64,000 bases of DNA from Amycolatopsis regifaucium (GCF_001613935.1 NZ_LQCI01000045.1:69554-133553), one strand, 5' to 3'; positions 8,385-16,043 are shown, counted from the stretch's first letter. Notes: generated from the letters alone by a model not told the origin. Made by a program: numbers and translations.

Positions 8385-9461
8385 TCAGGCGACCTTGAAA
8401 AGCTCCTCGTACCGCGAAGCCATCATGTGCGAACCCTTGATCTCCGAGGTCGTCGCCGCGTCCAGGATCCCCACCTCCTCCGCGTAGGTCGCGCCACCGG
8501 CAGGACCGAGCGGCAGCGAGATCATCGGCCCGCCGGGCGTGTGGGTCCGCAGCTCGCCGCCCTCGACCAGCGCCCGGATGTTGGCGACCACGACCTCCGC
8601 GTGGTCACCGGCCACCTTCGCCAGTTTCCCCTCGGGCAGCGCGGTGATGTCGCCGAGCGCGAACACCCGTTCCTGTCCGGGAAGTCGCAGGTCGGCGGTC
8701 ACGGCCACCTGTCCGTTCGCCTGCCGGGCGGCGGCGAGGTCGCCGTCGAGGTACGCCGTGTGCGGCGCGCCTCCGAAGCACTGGAACCACAGGTCGGCGG
8801 TCACCTCGCCGCCGGTGGTCAGCGCGGCGGTGAACGTCTTGGCCTGTCCGGGTTCCGAGACCGGTGACTCGGTCAGCGAAGTGCCGAGCAGGAGTTCGAC
8901 GCCCAGTTCGTCGAGCTGACGGCGGATTTCGGCGCGGAAGTCGGCCGGGAAGCCCGGCAGGATCTCCTCGGCCGGGTCGACGATCGTCACGGCCTTCTCC
9001 GGCCAGACCGCCTTGATCTCGCCGGCCAGTTCGAGTCCCACCGGCCCCGCGCCGAGCAGCAGGACCTTCTCCGCGCCCGCGAGTTCTTCCCGCGTGGCAT
9101 GGATTTTCGCCTTCGCCGAAGCGCTGTCCCGGAAATCGATCTTCGCCGGGAACGGGTACGCCGAACCGGTCGCCAGCACGATGTAGTCCGGGGTGAGCCG
9201 TTCGCCCGACGCGAGCGTGATGCCGCGCTGGTCCACGCTCACCGCGCGGTCGCGGATCACCCGTCCGCGTTCGAGGAGCCGGTCATAGGAGTAGAAGAGC
9301 CGGTCCGTCCACTCGGGATCGACGAGCCCGCGCAGCGCGGCGACGTGGTGGACGAAGTCCTCGCGCGGCTCGACGAGGACGACGTCGGTGCACGAGTCCA
9401 GTTCCTTGGCGACGGTGATTCCGCCGTATCCCCCGCCGATGACGGCCACGGTCGTGGTCAT
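8385..9461 (-). CDS. NAD(P)/FAD-dependent oxidoreductase (AIF/FSP1 or NDH-2-like)
   Basis: A 358-residue two-dinucleotide-fold flavoprotein. The FAD motif VAVIGGGYGGITVAKEL opens the protein, LATGSAYPFP is the ATG motif, and LLLGAGPVGLELAGEI is the NAD(P)-binding fold; VFALGDITALPEGKLAKVAGDH closes the FAD site. This order matches single-chain AIF/FSP1-like or type II NADH dehydrogenase-like enzymes that pass electrons to quinones. No transmembrane segment is seen. The ribosome binding site GGGGAG precedes the ATG. It diverges from the MarR regulator, and the operator cluster at 9471-9525 lies between them, so it is probably the MarR target. Confidence 0.87.
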   Translation of the reverse strand: MTTTVAVIGGGYGGITVAKELDSCTDVVLVEPREDFVHHVAALRGLVDPEWTDRLFYSYDRLLERGRVIRDRAVSVDQRGITLASGERLTPDYIVLATGSAYPFPAKIDFRDSASAKAKIHATREELAGAEKVLLLGAGPVGLELAGEIKAVWPEKAVTIVDPAEEILPGFPADFRAEIRRQLDELGVELLLGTSLTESPVSEPGQAKTFTAALTTGGEVTADLWFQCFGGAPHTAYLDGDLAAARQANGQVAVTADLRLPGQERVFALGDITALPEGKLAKVAGDHAEVVVANIRALVEGGELRTHTPGGPMISLPLGPAGGATYAEEVGILDAATTSEIKGSHMMASRYEELFKVA

Positions 9462-9470
9462 GAGCTCCCC

Positions 9471-9525
9471 TAGTTCGTAGTGCGGAATGTTGGTACTGCG
9501 AACTACAGTAGTTCGTACTCCGAAC
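9471..9525. promoter_or_regulatory. MarR operator cluster (three TAGTTCG copies)
   Basis: The sequence TAGTTCGTAGTGCGGA starts at 9471, an inverted copy (GTACTGCGAACTA) lies at 9494-9505, and TAGTTCGTACTCCGAAC lies at 9509-9525. The last two form a perfect dyad CGAACTAC-A-GTAGTTCG at 9499-9515. The cluster sits between the divergent oxidoreductase and MarR genes and overlaps the region just before the MarR promoter box (TAGGCT, 9536-9541). Confidence 0.75.
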
Positions 9526-9547
9526 GATCGTCAAGTAGGCTTCGGGC

Positions 9548-9973
9548 ATGAGCACGGCCGAAGACCTCGGATTCGCGACAGCGCTGGTCCGCCTCTCGCA
9601 TCTGGTGCAGCGGGCGTTCATCGACGTCGGCCGCTCGCACGACCTCACCCCGCAGCAGGCGCAGCTGCTCTGTGTGCTGGCGCAGGGGGAGAAGGGCGTC
9701 GGGATGACCGAACTCGGCCGAATGCTGAATCTGGAGAAGTCCAGCGTCACCGGCCTGGTGGACCGGGTGCAGCGGCGCGCTCTCGTCGAGCGGGTCGCGG
9801 ACGCCGGCGACCGCCGCGCGCTGAAGATCACGCTGACCGAGGAGGGCCTCCGGCTCGCGAACGCCGCGCACGAAGGCGTCGTGGAGAAGCTGGAGGAGAT
9901 GGCTTCCGAGCTGCCGGTCGACCAGCGTGAAGCGGTCGCCGCGGCCGCGTGGCGGATGGCGCCCGAAGGCTGA
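9548..9973 (+). CDS. MarR-family transcriptional regulator
   Basis: A 141-residue winged-helix regulator. The core GMTELGRMLNLEKSSVTGLVDRV (roughly 55-77) is the recognition helix region, and ERVADAGDRRALKITLTEEG is the wing (DxRxxxxxLT) of MarR proteins. Such dimers usually repress a divergent gene and release DNA on binding a phenolic, quinone or oxidant ligand. Dyads between this gene and the divergent flavoprotein gene fit autoregulation. A TAGGCT box six bases before the ATG (9536-9541) suggests leaderless translation. The ligand is unknown; a quinone is an attractive guess given the target. Confidence 0.9.
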   Translation: MSTAEDLGFATALVRLSHLVQRAFIDVGRSHDLTPQQAQLLCVLAQGEKGVGMTELGRMLNLEKSSVTGLVDRVQRRALVERVADAGDRRALKITLTEEGLRLANAAHEGVVEKLEEMASELPVDQREAVAAAAWRMAPEG

Positions 9974-9974
9974 C

Positions 9975-10349
9975 TCAGTGCCAGAGGGCGGTGGCCAGCG
10001 CCAGTCCGGCCGTCGCGGCGCCGATCCCGGCGACCACGGTGACGCCGACGTTCAGGACGGCGCGCAGCCGCGCCGTCGCGGTGAACAGGCGCAGCGTTTC
10101 GTACCCGAAGGTCGAGAATGTCGTGAGCCCGCCGCAGAACCCGACGGCCAGTAGCGAGCGGACCGTATCCGGCTGGCCACCGTGCAGCGCCCAGCCGGTG
10201 AGGAAGCCGAGGACCGCCGAGCCCGCGACGTTGACCGCCAGTGTGCCCCACGGGAACGCGCCGCCCAGCCACGCTCGCGTCCGCAGATCGGTCAGGTAAC
10301 GCAGGATCGCGCCGGCGCCACCACCGAGCGCGACGAAAAGAACGGTCAT
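9975..10349 (-). CDS. crcB: CrcB/FluC fluoride channel subunit 2
   Basis: A 124-residue four-helix membrane protein of the CrcB/FluC family, which exports fluoride through a dual-topology dimer. GGGAGAILRYLTDLR at the N-terminus, NVAGSAVLGFLTG in helix 2 and GFCGGLTTFSTFGYE (the F-box with TTFST) are characteristic. It overlaps the upstream crcB gene by an ATGA, so the two half-subunits are probably co-made as a heterodimer, the usual Gram-positive arrangement. The gene ends two bases from the convergent MarR gene, and no hairpin fits between them. Confidence 0.92.
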   Translation of the reverse strand: MTVLFVALGGGAGAILRYLTDLRTRAWLGGAFPWGTLAVNVAGSAVLGFLTGWALHGGQPDTVRSLLAVGFCGGLTTFSTFGYETLRLFTATARLRAVLNVGVTVVAGIGAATAGLALATALWH

Positions 10350-10756
10350 TTCACCACCGCACGGGTGATTGCGTGCCCGGCGTAGACCGCGATCAGTGCG
10401 GCGGCCACGGTACCGAGTGCGTAGGCCAACCCGGTGAACGGATGCCCGGTCGTCACAAGATCGAGTGTTTCCGTCGCGTAGGTCGAAAACGTGGTGTAAC
10501 CGCCCAGGATCCCGACTCCGAGGAACGGGCGCAGCAGCCGGCGCGGGGCGGCCGTCGCGGTCAGCAGTGCCATCAGGACGCCGATCAGCAGGCAGCCGGA
10601 AACGTTGATGGCGAAGGTCGAAAGCGCGAATTGACCCCGGGAATGGGGGAGCGCGACCGACAGGCCGTAGCGCGTCAGGCTGCCCAGCGCGCCACCCGCG
10701 CCGATGGCCACGAGCACGTCCCAGCGCGGGCGCGGGACGGATGCCGGATCAGCCAT
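10346..10756 (-). CDS. crcB: CrcB/FluC fluoride channel subunit 1
   Basis: A 136-residue paralogue of the next gene. It has AIGAGGALGSLTRYGLS, INVSGCLLIGVLMA and the F-box GILGGYTTFSTYATE of fluoride channels. The start at 10756 (MADPASVPRPRW) is preferred over an upstream in-frame start because TAAGCT lies exactly seven bases before it (10764-10769, complementary strand), a leaderless-type box; the longer form would add 21 residues with no family match. No fluoride riboswitch fold was recognised upstream. Confidence 0.9.
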   Translation of the reverse strand: MADPASVPRPRWDVLVAIGAGGALGSLTRYGLSVALPHSRGQFALSTFAINVSGCLLIGVLMALLTATAAPRRLLRPFLGVGILGGYTTFSTYATETLDLVTTGHPFTGLAYALGTVAAALIAVYAGHAITRAVVK

Positions 10757-10927
10757 GGATGGGAGCTTAGAACCGCTGTCCGGGTGAACCGGCGCCACGG
10801 TGTCGAAGATCGCTCGCAAGACCGTTTTTCCCTGCTGAGCGGTGATTTTTCGCCTGACGTGTCGTAGGCTTGGCGGCGCTCCAGACCGATTTTCGGTCCG
10901 TCCGCTCGGCTAAGCGAAGGTGGCAGG

Positions 10928-11059
10928 ATGGCACAGGAACAGTCAGGTACGCAGGCTCCCGACAGCGGTTTGCTGCTGGAGGTGGAGAAGATCCCGACGG
11001 CGGTGGATCGCGGGAAGGCCAACGGCGCCGCCGCGGACAACGACGGCAACGACGGCTGA
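10928..11059 (+). CDS. 43-residue peptide, candidate RiPP precursor
   Basis: A short gene with a good ribosome binding site (GAAGG at 10916-10920, seven bases from the ATG) encoding 43 residues: MAQEQSGTQAPDSGLLLEVE, then KIPTAVDRGKANG and a tail AAADNDGNDG. Codons are typical of the genome. The TGA at 11057-11059 directly abuts the GTG of the JmjC-type hydroxylase gene, so the two are translationally linked. There is no signal peptide, transmembrane segment or cysteine. The leucine-rich middle followed by an Asp/Asn/Gly-only tail looks like a leader plus a modifiable core. It could instead be a small regulatory or structural protein; no known family was recognised. Confidence 0.7.
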   Translation: MAQEQSGTQAPDSGLLLEVEKIPTAVDRGKANGAAADNDGNDG

Positions 11060-12241
11060 GTGCCCGAAACGCCGACGCTGGCTGACCTCGTGGCTCCGCT
11101 CGGGGTCAGCCAGTTCTTCCACGAAGTCCAGGGCCAGACCTACCGCCGTTTCGAAGGCCGCGCGGGCCGGTTCGCCGACCTGCTGCCGTGGCCGGCGCTG
11201 AACGCGATCCTCCGGCAGCACCGCCTGGAGTTCCCGCGGCTGCGCCTGGCGCTCGACGGGACGCCGGTCCCCATGGAGAGCTACACCGATCTCGTCCCCA
11301 CCCGCCGCAGTGGCACCGTCCCCCGCCTGCGGGCCGCTCCGTTCACCGAGCAGCTCCGCGGCGGCGCGACGATGGTGCTCGACGCCATCCAGGAACTCAG
11401 CGACCCGATCGGTGACCTCGCCAGGCGTCTCGAACACGACCTCCGCGAGAGTGTGCAGGTCAACCTGTACGCCGGCTGGGGCGTCACCCACGGCTTCGAC
11501 GTGCACTGGGACGATCACGACGCGTTCATCATCCAGGTCGCCGGCCGCAAACGCTGGCGGATGCACGGTCCGACCAGGCCCGCCCCGCTGCACCGCGACG
11601 TCGAACAGCCGGAGCGGCCCGGCGAGCCGATCGACGACTTCATCCTCGAAGACGGCGACGTCCTCTATGTCCCGCGCGGGCACTGGCACGACGTCACCGC
11701 GGTGGGGGAGATGTCGCTGCATCTCACGCTCGGTTTCAGCCCGGCGACCGGGATCGATCTGGTCTCCTGGCTCGCCGACAAACTGCGGGCGAGCACCGTG
11801 TTCCGCCAGGACCTCCCGAGGTTCGGGACGGCGGAGGACCGGGCCGCCCGCGCCGCCGCACTGCGCGAAGAACTGGAAGCCGCGCTGACCGAGGGCGTCG
11901 TCGGCCGGTTCCTCGCCGACCGCGACGCGTCGGCCCCGGCGCATCCGCGAGTGGGGCTGCCCTGGGCGGCGACCGCCGGCCTGCTGCCCGACGGCGACGA
12001 GACGGAGGTCCGGTTCCTCGTCCCGAGGGCGGTCCTCGAAGAAGGCGACGGCCGGGTGACGCTGCTGGCGGACGGTAAACGGTTCGTCTTCGCCGTCGCC
12101 GCCGCCCCGGTGCTGAAGGCATTGCTCGACGGCACTCCTCAGGCGGTCAAACGACTCGCCGAACTGTCGGAACTCGATCGGGGGACCGTGCGTGCCTTCC
12201 TCGGAGAGCTCACGGCGCAGGGGCTCCTCTCGGTCGGTTGA
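11060..12241 (+). CDS. JmjC/cupin-4 domain 2-oxoglutarate-dependent hydroxylase
   Basis: A 393-residue protein of the bacterial ribosomal-oxygenase (YcfD/RoxA-like) JmjC group. The iron site is visible: His149 and Asp151 in GFDVHWDDHDAF, and a distal histidine in YVPRGHWHDV (His210 likely). QVAGRKRWRMHG after the HxD motif is the family's strand with 2-oxoglutarate contacts. The C-terminal 80 residues (PVLKALLDGTPQAVKRLAEL onward) look like the winged-helix domain of this family. Known relatives hydroxylate Arg or His of ribosomal proteins. Its start directly follows the stop of the 43-residue peptide gene, which makes that peptide an alternative substrate worth testing. Confidence 0.85.
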   Translation: MPETPTLADLVAPLGVSQFFHEVQGQTYRRFEGRAGRFADLLPWPALNAILRQHRLEFPRLRLALDGTPVPMESYTDLVPTRRSGTVPRLRAAPFTEQLRGGATMVLDAIQELSDPIGDLARRLEHDLRESVQVNLYAGWGVTHGFDVHWDDHDAFIIQVAGRKRWRMHGPTRPAPLHRDVEQPERPGEPIDDFILEDGDVLYVPRGHWHDVTAVGEMSLHLTLGFSPATGIDLVSWLADKLRASTVFRQDLPRFGTAEDRAARAAALREELEAALTEGVVGRFLADRDASAPAHPRVGLPWAATAGLLPDGDETEVRFLVPRAVLEEGDGRVTLLADGKRFVFAVAAAPVLKALLDGTPQAVKRLAELSELDRGTVRAFLGELTAQGLLSVG

Positions 12242-12283
12242 AAGTCACAAGGGACGAGAAGTGTGAAGGGTGGGTCGGCGGGG

Positions 12284-12302
12284 TAAGCTAAGGCATGCCT
12301 AA
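12284..12302 (+). promoter_or_regulatory. Candidate IdeR/DmdR iron box
   Basis: TAAGCTAAGGCATGCCTAA matches 13 of 19 positions of the actinobacterial iron box TTAGGTTAGGCTAACCTAA, including the CCTAA half. It overlaps a TANNNT-type promoter box (TAAGCT, 12284-12289) and lies 24 bases before the start of the next gene, as expected for iron-dependent repression. Confidence 0.6.
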
Positions 12303-12326
12303 GGTCAAGTCCGGAGAGGTCAGCCG

Positions 12327-13274
12327 ATGACCGCTCAGCTCTCGGACACCGCAGCGCCGCCCGCCGCTTTGCCGGGCTGCGCGACCGTCGCGCGCATGCT
12401 CGGCGCGAGCCCCGCCGGCACCGCCGCCGACATGCGCTGCTGGCTGCTGATCGAGCAGCCGGGCCCGTGGACGGCGGACGCGCTGGAAAAGCTCCTCGAC
12501 GAGGCATTCCCCGCCGAGCGGCGTGAGCTGCTCGAGAACTTGAGACGCTCGCACGGCCTCCGTCCGCTGCTGATCCGCCGTCCCGGCAAGCACCAGCGCG
12601 ATCCGGAGCGCCCTCGTTCGGTGTACGTCGGCGGCGGGGAACCAGGCAACCGCTGGCTGGAGCGGCTGGAGATCCGCGACCTGAGCGAACTGGCCGAACT
12701 GGACCTTCAAGCGGTCGCGGACGGCGCCGGCGGCCTCGGCACACGGGTGCGCGGGCCGCTGTTCCTGGTCTGCACGCACGGCACCAAGGACATGTGCTGC
12801 GCCGTGCTCGGCCGCCCGCTGGCCTCAACGCTCGACACCAACCACCCCGGCCGGGCCTGGGAGGTCAGTCACGTCGGCGGCGACCGCTGGGCGGGCAACC
12901 TCCTCGTGGTACCCGACGGTTTCCTGCACGGCCAGCTCAATCCGGCCGAAGCGGCGCTGGTCGCCAAGTCCGCGCTGCGCGGGCAGGTCGAACCGGAGCA
13001 GCTGCGCGGCCGGACGTCCGCGCCCACGGCGTGGTCGCAGTTCGCGGAGATCGCGATCCGGCGGCAGACGAGTCTGTCCGGTTTGGACGACGTGGTCGCC
13101 GTCCGGGAGGAGCCACTGCCCGAATCCGACGCGCGAGTGGTCACCGTGCGCGGCGGTGACGACTTCTACTCGGTGACGGTGCGCCGCCGGTCGGCGCCAC
13201 CGCGCGGGGAGAGCCGGTGCGCCGGGCTCGTCCAGCCCGCCGGGTACGTCACGGAGAACATCGCGCAACTCTGA
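12327..13274 (+). CDS. Sucrase/ferredoxin-like family protein
   Basis: A 315-residue cytoplasmic protein of the 'sucraseferredoxin-like' family, which combines thioredoxin-like folds with a 2Fe-2S ferredoxin-type cysteine pattern. Cysteines in VCTHGTKDMCCAVLGRPLA (about 153-171), plus DMRCWLLIEQPGPW near 37-50 and HPGRAWEVSHVGGDRWAGN, fit that family. Its role is not established; in actinomycetes members are often found near iron-uptake genes, which suits the iron box upstream. GGAGAGG precedes the ATG. The gene is not clearly co-transcribed with the hydroxylase gene 85 bases upstream, because the iron box lies between. Confidence 0.8.
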   Translation: MTAQLSDTAAPPAALPGCATVARMLGASPAGTAADMRCWLLIEQPGPWTADALEKLLDEAFPAERRELLENLRRSHGLRPLLIRRPGKHQRDPERPRSVYVGGGEPGNRWLERLEIRDLSELAELDLQAVADGAGGLGTRVRGPLFLVCTHGTKDMCCAVLGRPLASTLDTNHPGRAWEVSHVGGDRWAGNLLVVPDGFLHGQLNPAEAALVAKSALRGQVEPEQLRGRTSAPTAWSQFAEIAIRRQTSLSGLDDVVAVREEPLPESDARVVTVRGGDDFYSVTVRRRSAPPRGESRCAGLVQPAGYVTENIAQL

Positions 13275-13342
13275 CCCGCGTTTAGTCCTCTAAATGCGGT
13301 AGTTGCGTGTGCAAGTACCGCGTTCAGAGGACTAAACGCGGG
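13275..13342. repeat. Paired family-B palindrome (27-bp arms)
   Basis: Arms at 13275-13301 and 13316-13342 are inverted copies with two differences, both tolerated as G-U pairs in RNA. The core TTTAGTCCTCTAAATGCGG is the same as the solo elements at 1582 and 55588. The loop holds a further TTGC-GTGT-GCAA stem. It follows the sucrase/ferredoxin-like gene directly and probably ends its transcript. Confidence 0.9.
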
Positions 13343-13405
13343 AAAGATCACCCTCGTTCGAACACCTGTTTGACACCCGTCTAGAACGTGTGTTCGACTG
13401 GCCGG

Positions 13406-15313
13406 GTGCGATGGGATCGACAGCGGGCGGACGGCGGCGAGCCGGTCCTGCCCGGAATGGGCGGGCTGGGGCGGCCGGTGCGCGCACCCGAATTCGACGG
13501 CGTCACCTTCCACGAGGTGCACGCCAAATCCGTGCTGAACAAGGTGCCGGAGGGCTCGGGTGTGCCGTTCGGCTGGACGGTCAACCCCTACCGCGGCTGC
13601 TCCCACGCGTGTACGTACTGCCTCGAAGGCGGAACGCCGGTCCTGATGGCCGACGGCCGCACGAAACCGTTGGCGGAACTGGCGCCCGGCGACGAGATCT
13701 ACGGGACACGCGGACGCGGCGCGGGACGCCGGCTGGTGCCGACGACCGTCCTCGCGCACTGGTCGACACTCAAACCGGCCTACCGCCTGACCCTCGACGA
13801 CGGCACGTCCATCGTGGCCAGTGGCGACCACCGGTTCCTCACCGGACGCGGGTGGAAGCACGTCACGGGCACCCGGTGGGGCGCGGCGCAGCGGCCGCAT
13901 CTGATCGGGGGCACCGAACTCGTCGGGGTCGGGAAGCTCGCCCGCACCCCGGACGACACCATCGGATACCGCGCCGGGTACCTCTGCGGGATGCTGCGGT
14001 CCGGCGGTTTCTCGGCCGAAAAGGACGCCGCCGACCGCGCGCTCAAGTATCTCCCCGATTTCGGGGCGTCGGTCGGTTTCGTCCAGGTGCCGCCGTCGCC
14101 GGATTCCCATTGGCAGCGCGGCTTCCTGGCCGGGTTGTTCGACCTCGCCGGTGGATACCGGCACGGCGCGCTGCGGGTCACCCACGACGAACAGGACATC
14201 GTCTCGACCTTCTGTGCCGCTCTCGGCAACTTCGGTTTCCGTTACGTGAAGTCCGAAAACGTCAAGTTCCGTCCGTTGTGGACGGTGCAGCTGCTCGGCG
14301 GGCCGTCGGAGGAGATGCGGTTCTTCCACCTCACCGATCCCGCGGTCGGCTGGAAACGGTCGCTCGACGGCCTCGCGATCGGCCGGACCAGGCGGAAGGT
14401 CGCGTCCATCGAGGCACTCGGCATCGAGCTCCCGCTGTTCGACATCACCACCGGCACCGGCGACTTCATCGCCGACGGCATGGTCACGCACAACTGCTTC
14501 GCCCGGAACACCCACACGTACCTGGATCTCGACGCCGGACGCGATTTCGACACCCAGGTGATCGTGAAGGTCAACGCGCCCGAAGTGCTGGCCGCGCAGC
14601 TACGGCGGCCGAGCTGGACACGCGAGCACGTCGCCATGGGCACCAACACCGATCCCTATCAGCGTGCCGAAGGCCGGTACCGGCTGATGCCGCGCATCAT
14701 CACCGCACTCGCGGACTCGGGCACGCCACTGTCCATCCTGACCAAGGGGACCGTGCTGGCCAGGGATCTGCCCTTGCTGGAATCGGTGTCGAAGGAGGTG
14801 CCCACCGGGCTGGCGATCTCGCTCGCGCTGCTGGACGAGGAGCTGCAACACCGCCTCGAACCGGGGACGCCGAGCCCTCGGGCCCGGCTCGACCTGATCC
14901 GCAAGGCGCGGGACGCCGGGCTCCCGTGTTCGGTGCTGGTCGCCCCCGTGCTGCCCTACCTGACCGACTCGGTGGAGGCGCTCGACGCCTTGTTCACACG
15001 GCTGGCCGACGCCGGCGCCACCCGGGTCACCGTCCTCCCGTTGCATCTGCGGCCGGGCGCGCGGGAATGGTTCGCGCGCTGGCTGGGCCGGGAACATCCG
15101 GAGCTGGTGCCGAAATACCGCGAGCTGTACGCGCGCGGTGCTTATCTCCCGAAGTCCTATCGGGAGCGGCTGGGGACGCGGGTCGGCCCGTTGCTGCGCC
15201 GTCACGGCTTCGGTTCCCGCGCGGACGACGACGAACGCGGTCCGGTGACGGTGCCCGTGCAGCGCGCCGCGGAGGCCGCCGTCCCGGAGGTGGAGCAACT
15301 GAAACTGCTGTGA
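13406..15313 (+). CDS. Intein-containing Rv2578c-family radical SAM protein
   Basis: A 635-residue precursor: N-extein 1-71, intein 72-363, C-extein 364-635. The spliced protein would be 343 residues, close to mycobacterial Rv2578c, and would read GCSHACTYCFARNTHTYLD, a CxxxCxxC cluster that binds 4Fe-4S and S-adenosylmethionine. Downstream blocks MGTNTDPYQRAEGRYRLMP and LSILTKGT are family hallmarks. The GTG at 13406 gives MRWDRQ, matching the mycobacterial MRWARQ start; an upstream GTG at 13388 would add six residues. The reaction is unknown; relatives of spore photoproduct lyase are the nearest named enzymes. Without splicing the iron-sulfur site is broken, so splicing is required for function. 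Confidence 0.9.
   Translation: MRWDRQRADGGEPVLPGMGGLGRPVRAPEFDGVTFHEVHAKSVLNKVPEGSGVPFGWTVNPYRGCSHACTYCLEGGTPVLMADGRTKPLAELAPGDEIYGTRGRGAGRRLVPTTVLAHWSTLKPAYRLTLDDGTSIVASGDHRFLTGRGWKHVTGTRWGAAQRPHLIGGTELVGVGKLARTPDDTIGYRAGYLCGMLRSGGFSAEKDAADRALKYLPDFGASVGFVQVPPSPDSHWQRGFLAGLFDLAGGYRHGALRVTHDEQDIVSTFCAALGNFGFRYVKSENVKFRPLWTVQLLGGPSEEMRFFHLTDPAVGWKRSLDGLAIGRTRRKVASIEALGIELPLFDITTGTGDFIADGMVTHNCFARNTHTYLDLDAGRDFDTQVIVKVNAPEVLAAQLRRPSWTREHVAMGTNTDPYQRAEGRYRLMPRIITALADSGTPLSILTKGTVLARDLPLLESVSKEVPTGLAISLALLDEELQHRLEPGTPSPRARLDLIRKARDAGLPCSVLVAPVLPYLTDSVEALDALFTRLADAGATRVTVLPLHLRPGAREWFARWLGREHPELVPKYRELYARGAYLPKSYRERLGTRVGPLLRRHGFGSRADDDERGPVTVPVQRAAEAAVPEVEQLKLL
13619..14494 (+). other. In-frame intein (292 residues) with decayed LAGLIDADG endonuclease
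   Basis: The insert begins with Cys (CLEGGTPVLMADGRTKPLAE, splicing block A) and has block B GDHRFLT. It ends IADGMVTHN with the terminal His-Asn (block G) followed by Cys+1, so all class 1 splicing residues are present. The Cys+1 is also the third iron-sulfur cysteine of the host. Two endonuclease helices remain (YLCGMLRSGG and GFLAGLFDLAGG), but the acidic residue expected at the eighth position of LAGLIDADG is Gly in the first and Ala in the second. Homing cleavage is therefore probably lost while splicing is kept. Confidence 0.9.
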
Positions 15314-15461
15314 GGCGACCGCCGATGGCCCGCGGCGGACGACTCTCGATCCCCCTTGGGGAACTTCTTACGCAGCAACGGATTCGGCCGTTCGGCTCAG
15401 TCGCTTGGCGGAAGACCGTTTCGTGCTTAATCTCGGAGGGAGGAAGGCGAGGAGGTGCCTG

Positions 15462-16043
15462 TTGACCACCCGGACGGATCGCACCGCCGCTGTTCGCATC
15501 GCCTGGGCCGCGACCAAGCTGACCAGGGCGGGCAGGCACCCCATCGCCATCGGCAGACTCGCCGCGACCGTCGGCTTCGATCCCGGTGAGGCACACCGGC
15601 TGATGGAGCTGATGGGCTTCGACATCCGCGACGGCCTGGTCATCATGGACCGCGGCTCGCGTCCCGGCACGGCGGATCGCGCGGGTTCGGATCGCTACCG
15701 CGTCGACCTGTTCCTGCTGGCCATCGCCACGGGCGAACCCGTGCACGCGGACGCGACCTGCCCGGCGACGGGCGCGCGCGTGCGCGTGCACTTCACGCGT
15801 GACAGGGTGCTGAGCGTCGATCCGCCGCACGCCGTCGTCGCCGCGTCGAGACTGCCCGGAATCGACCTCACCCTCGGTCCGGACTACGTCGAGGCGCTGG
15901 TCTGCACGCAGTTCTTCGCCTCGAAGGAGGCGGCCGCGGGCTGGTTGCTGGAGAACATCGACGGCCGGGTCCTGTCCGTGCCCGACTATCTGGCGCATAC
16001 GCGGCGGATGGTCGCCGCGCTGGAGTCCTGGCCGACGATCTGA
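15462..16043 (+). CDS. MerB-like (organomercurial lyase family) protein lacking a catalytic cysteine
   Basis: A 193-residue protein with an N-terminal winged-helix-like half (10-60) and a MerB-like C-terminal half. Alignment by eye to MerB: its WCALD motif (Cys96, Asp99) corresponds to YRVD (79-82), so Asp is kept (Asp82) but Cys96 is Tyr79; HCAATGAPV corresponds to TCPATGARV (Cys100); FCCHVHFFAS corresponds to LVCTQFFAS (Cys148). It is therefore unlikely to cleave carbon-mercury bonds as MerB does. No mer genes are nearby. I chose the TTG at 15462 because AGGAGG lies six bases upstream; an earlier TTG at 15405 has no ribosome binding site. Confidence 0.7.
   Translation: MTTRTDRTAAVRIAWAATKLTRAGRHPIAIGRLAATVGFDPGEAHRLMELMGFDIRDGLVIMDRGSRPGTADRAGSDRYRVDLFLLAIATGEPVHADATCPATGARVRVHFTRDRVLSVDPPHAVVAASRLPGIDLTLGPDYVEALVCTQFFASKEAAAGWLLENIDGRVLSVPDYLAHTRRMVAALESWPTI

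Noticed and set aside
13388..13405. Earlier GTG for the radical SAM protein
   Set aside because: The GTG at 13406 gives MRWDRQ, matching the start of the mycobacterial homologue.
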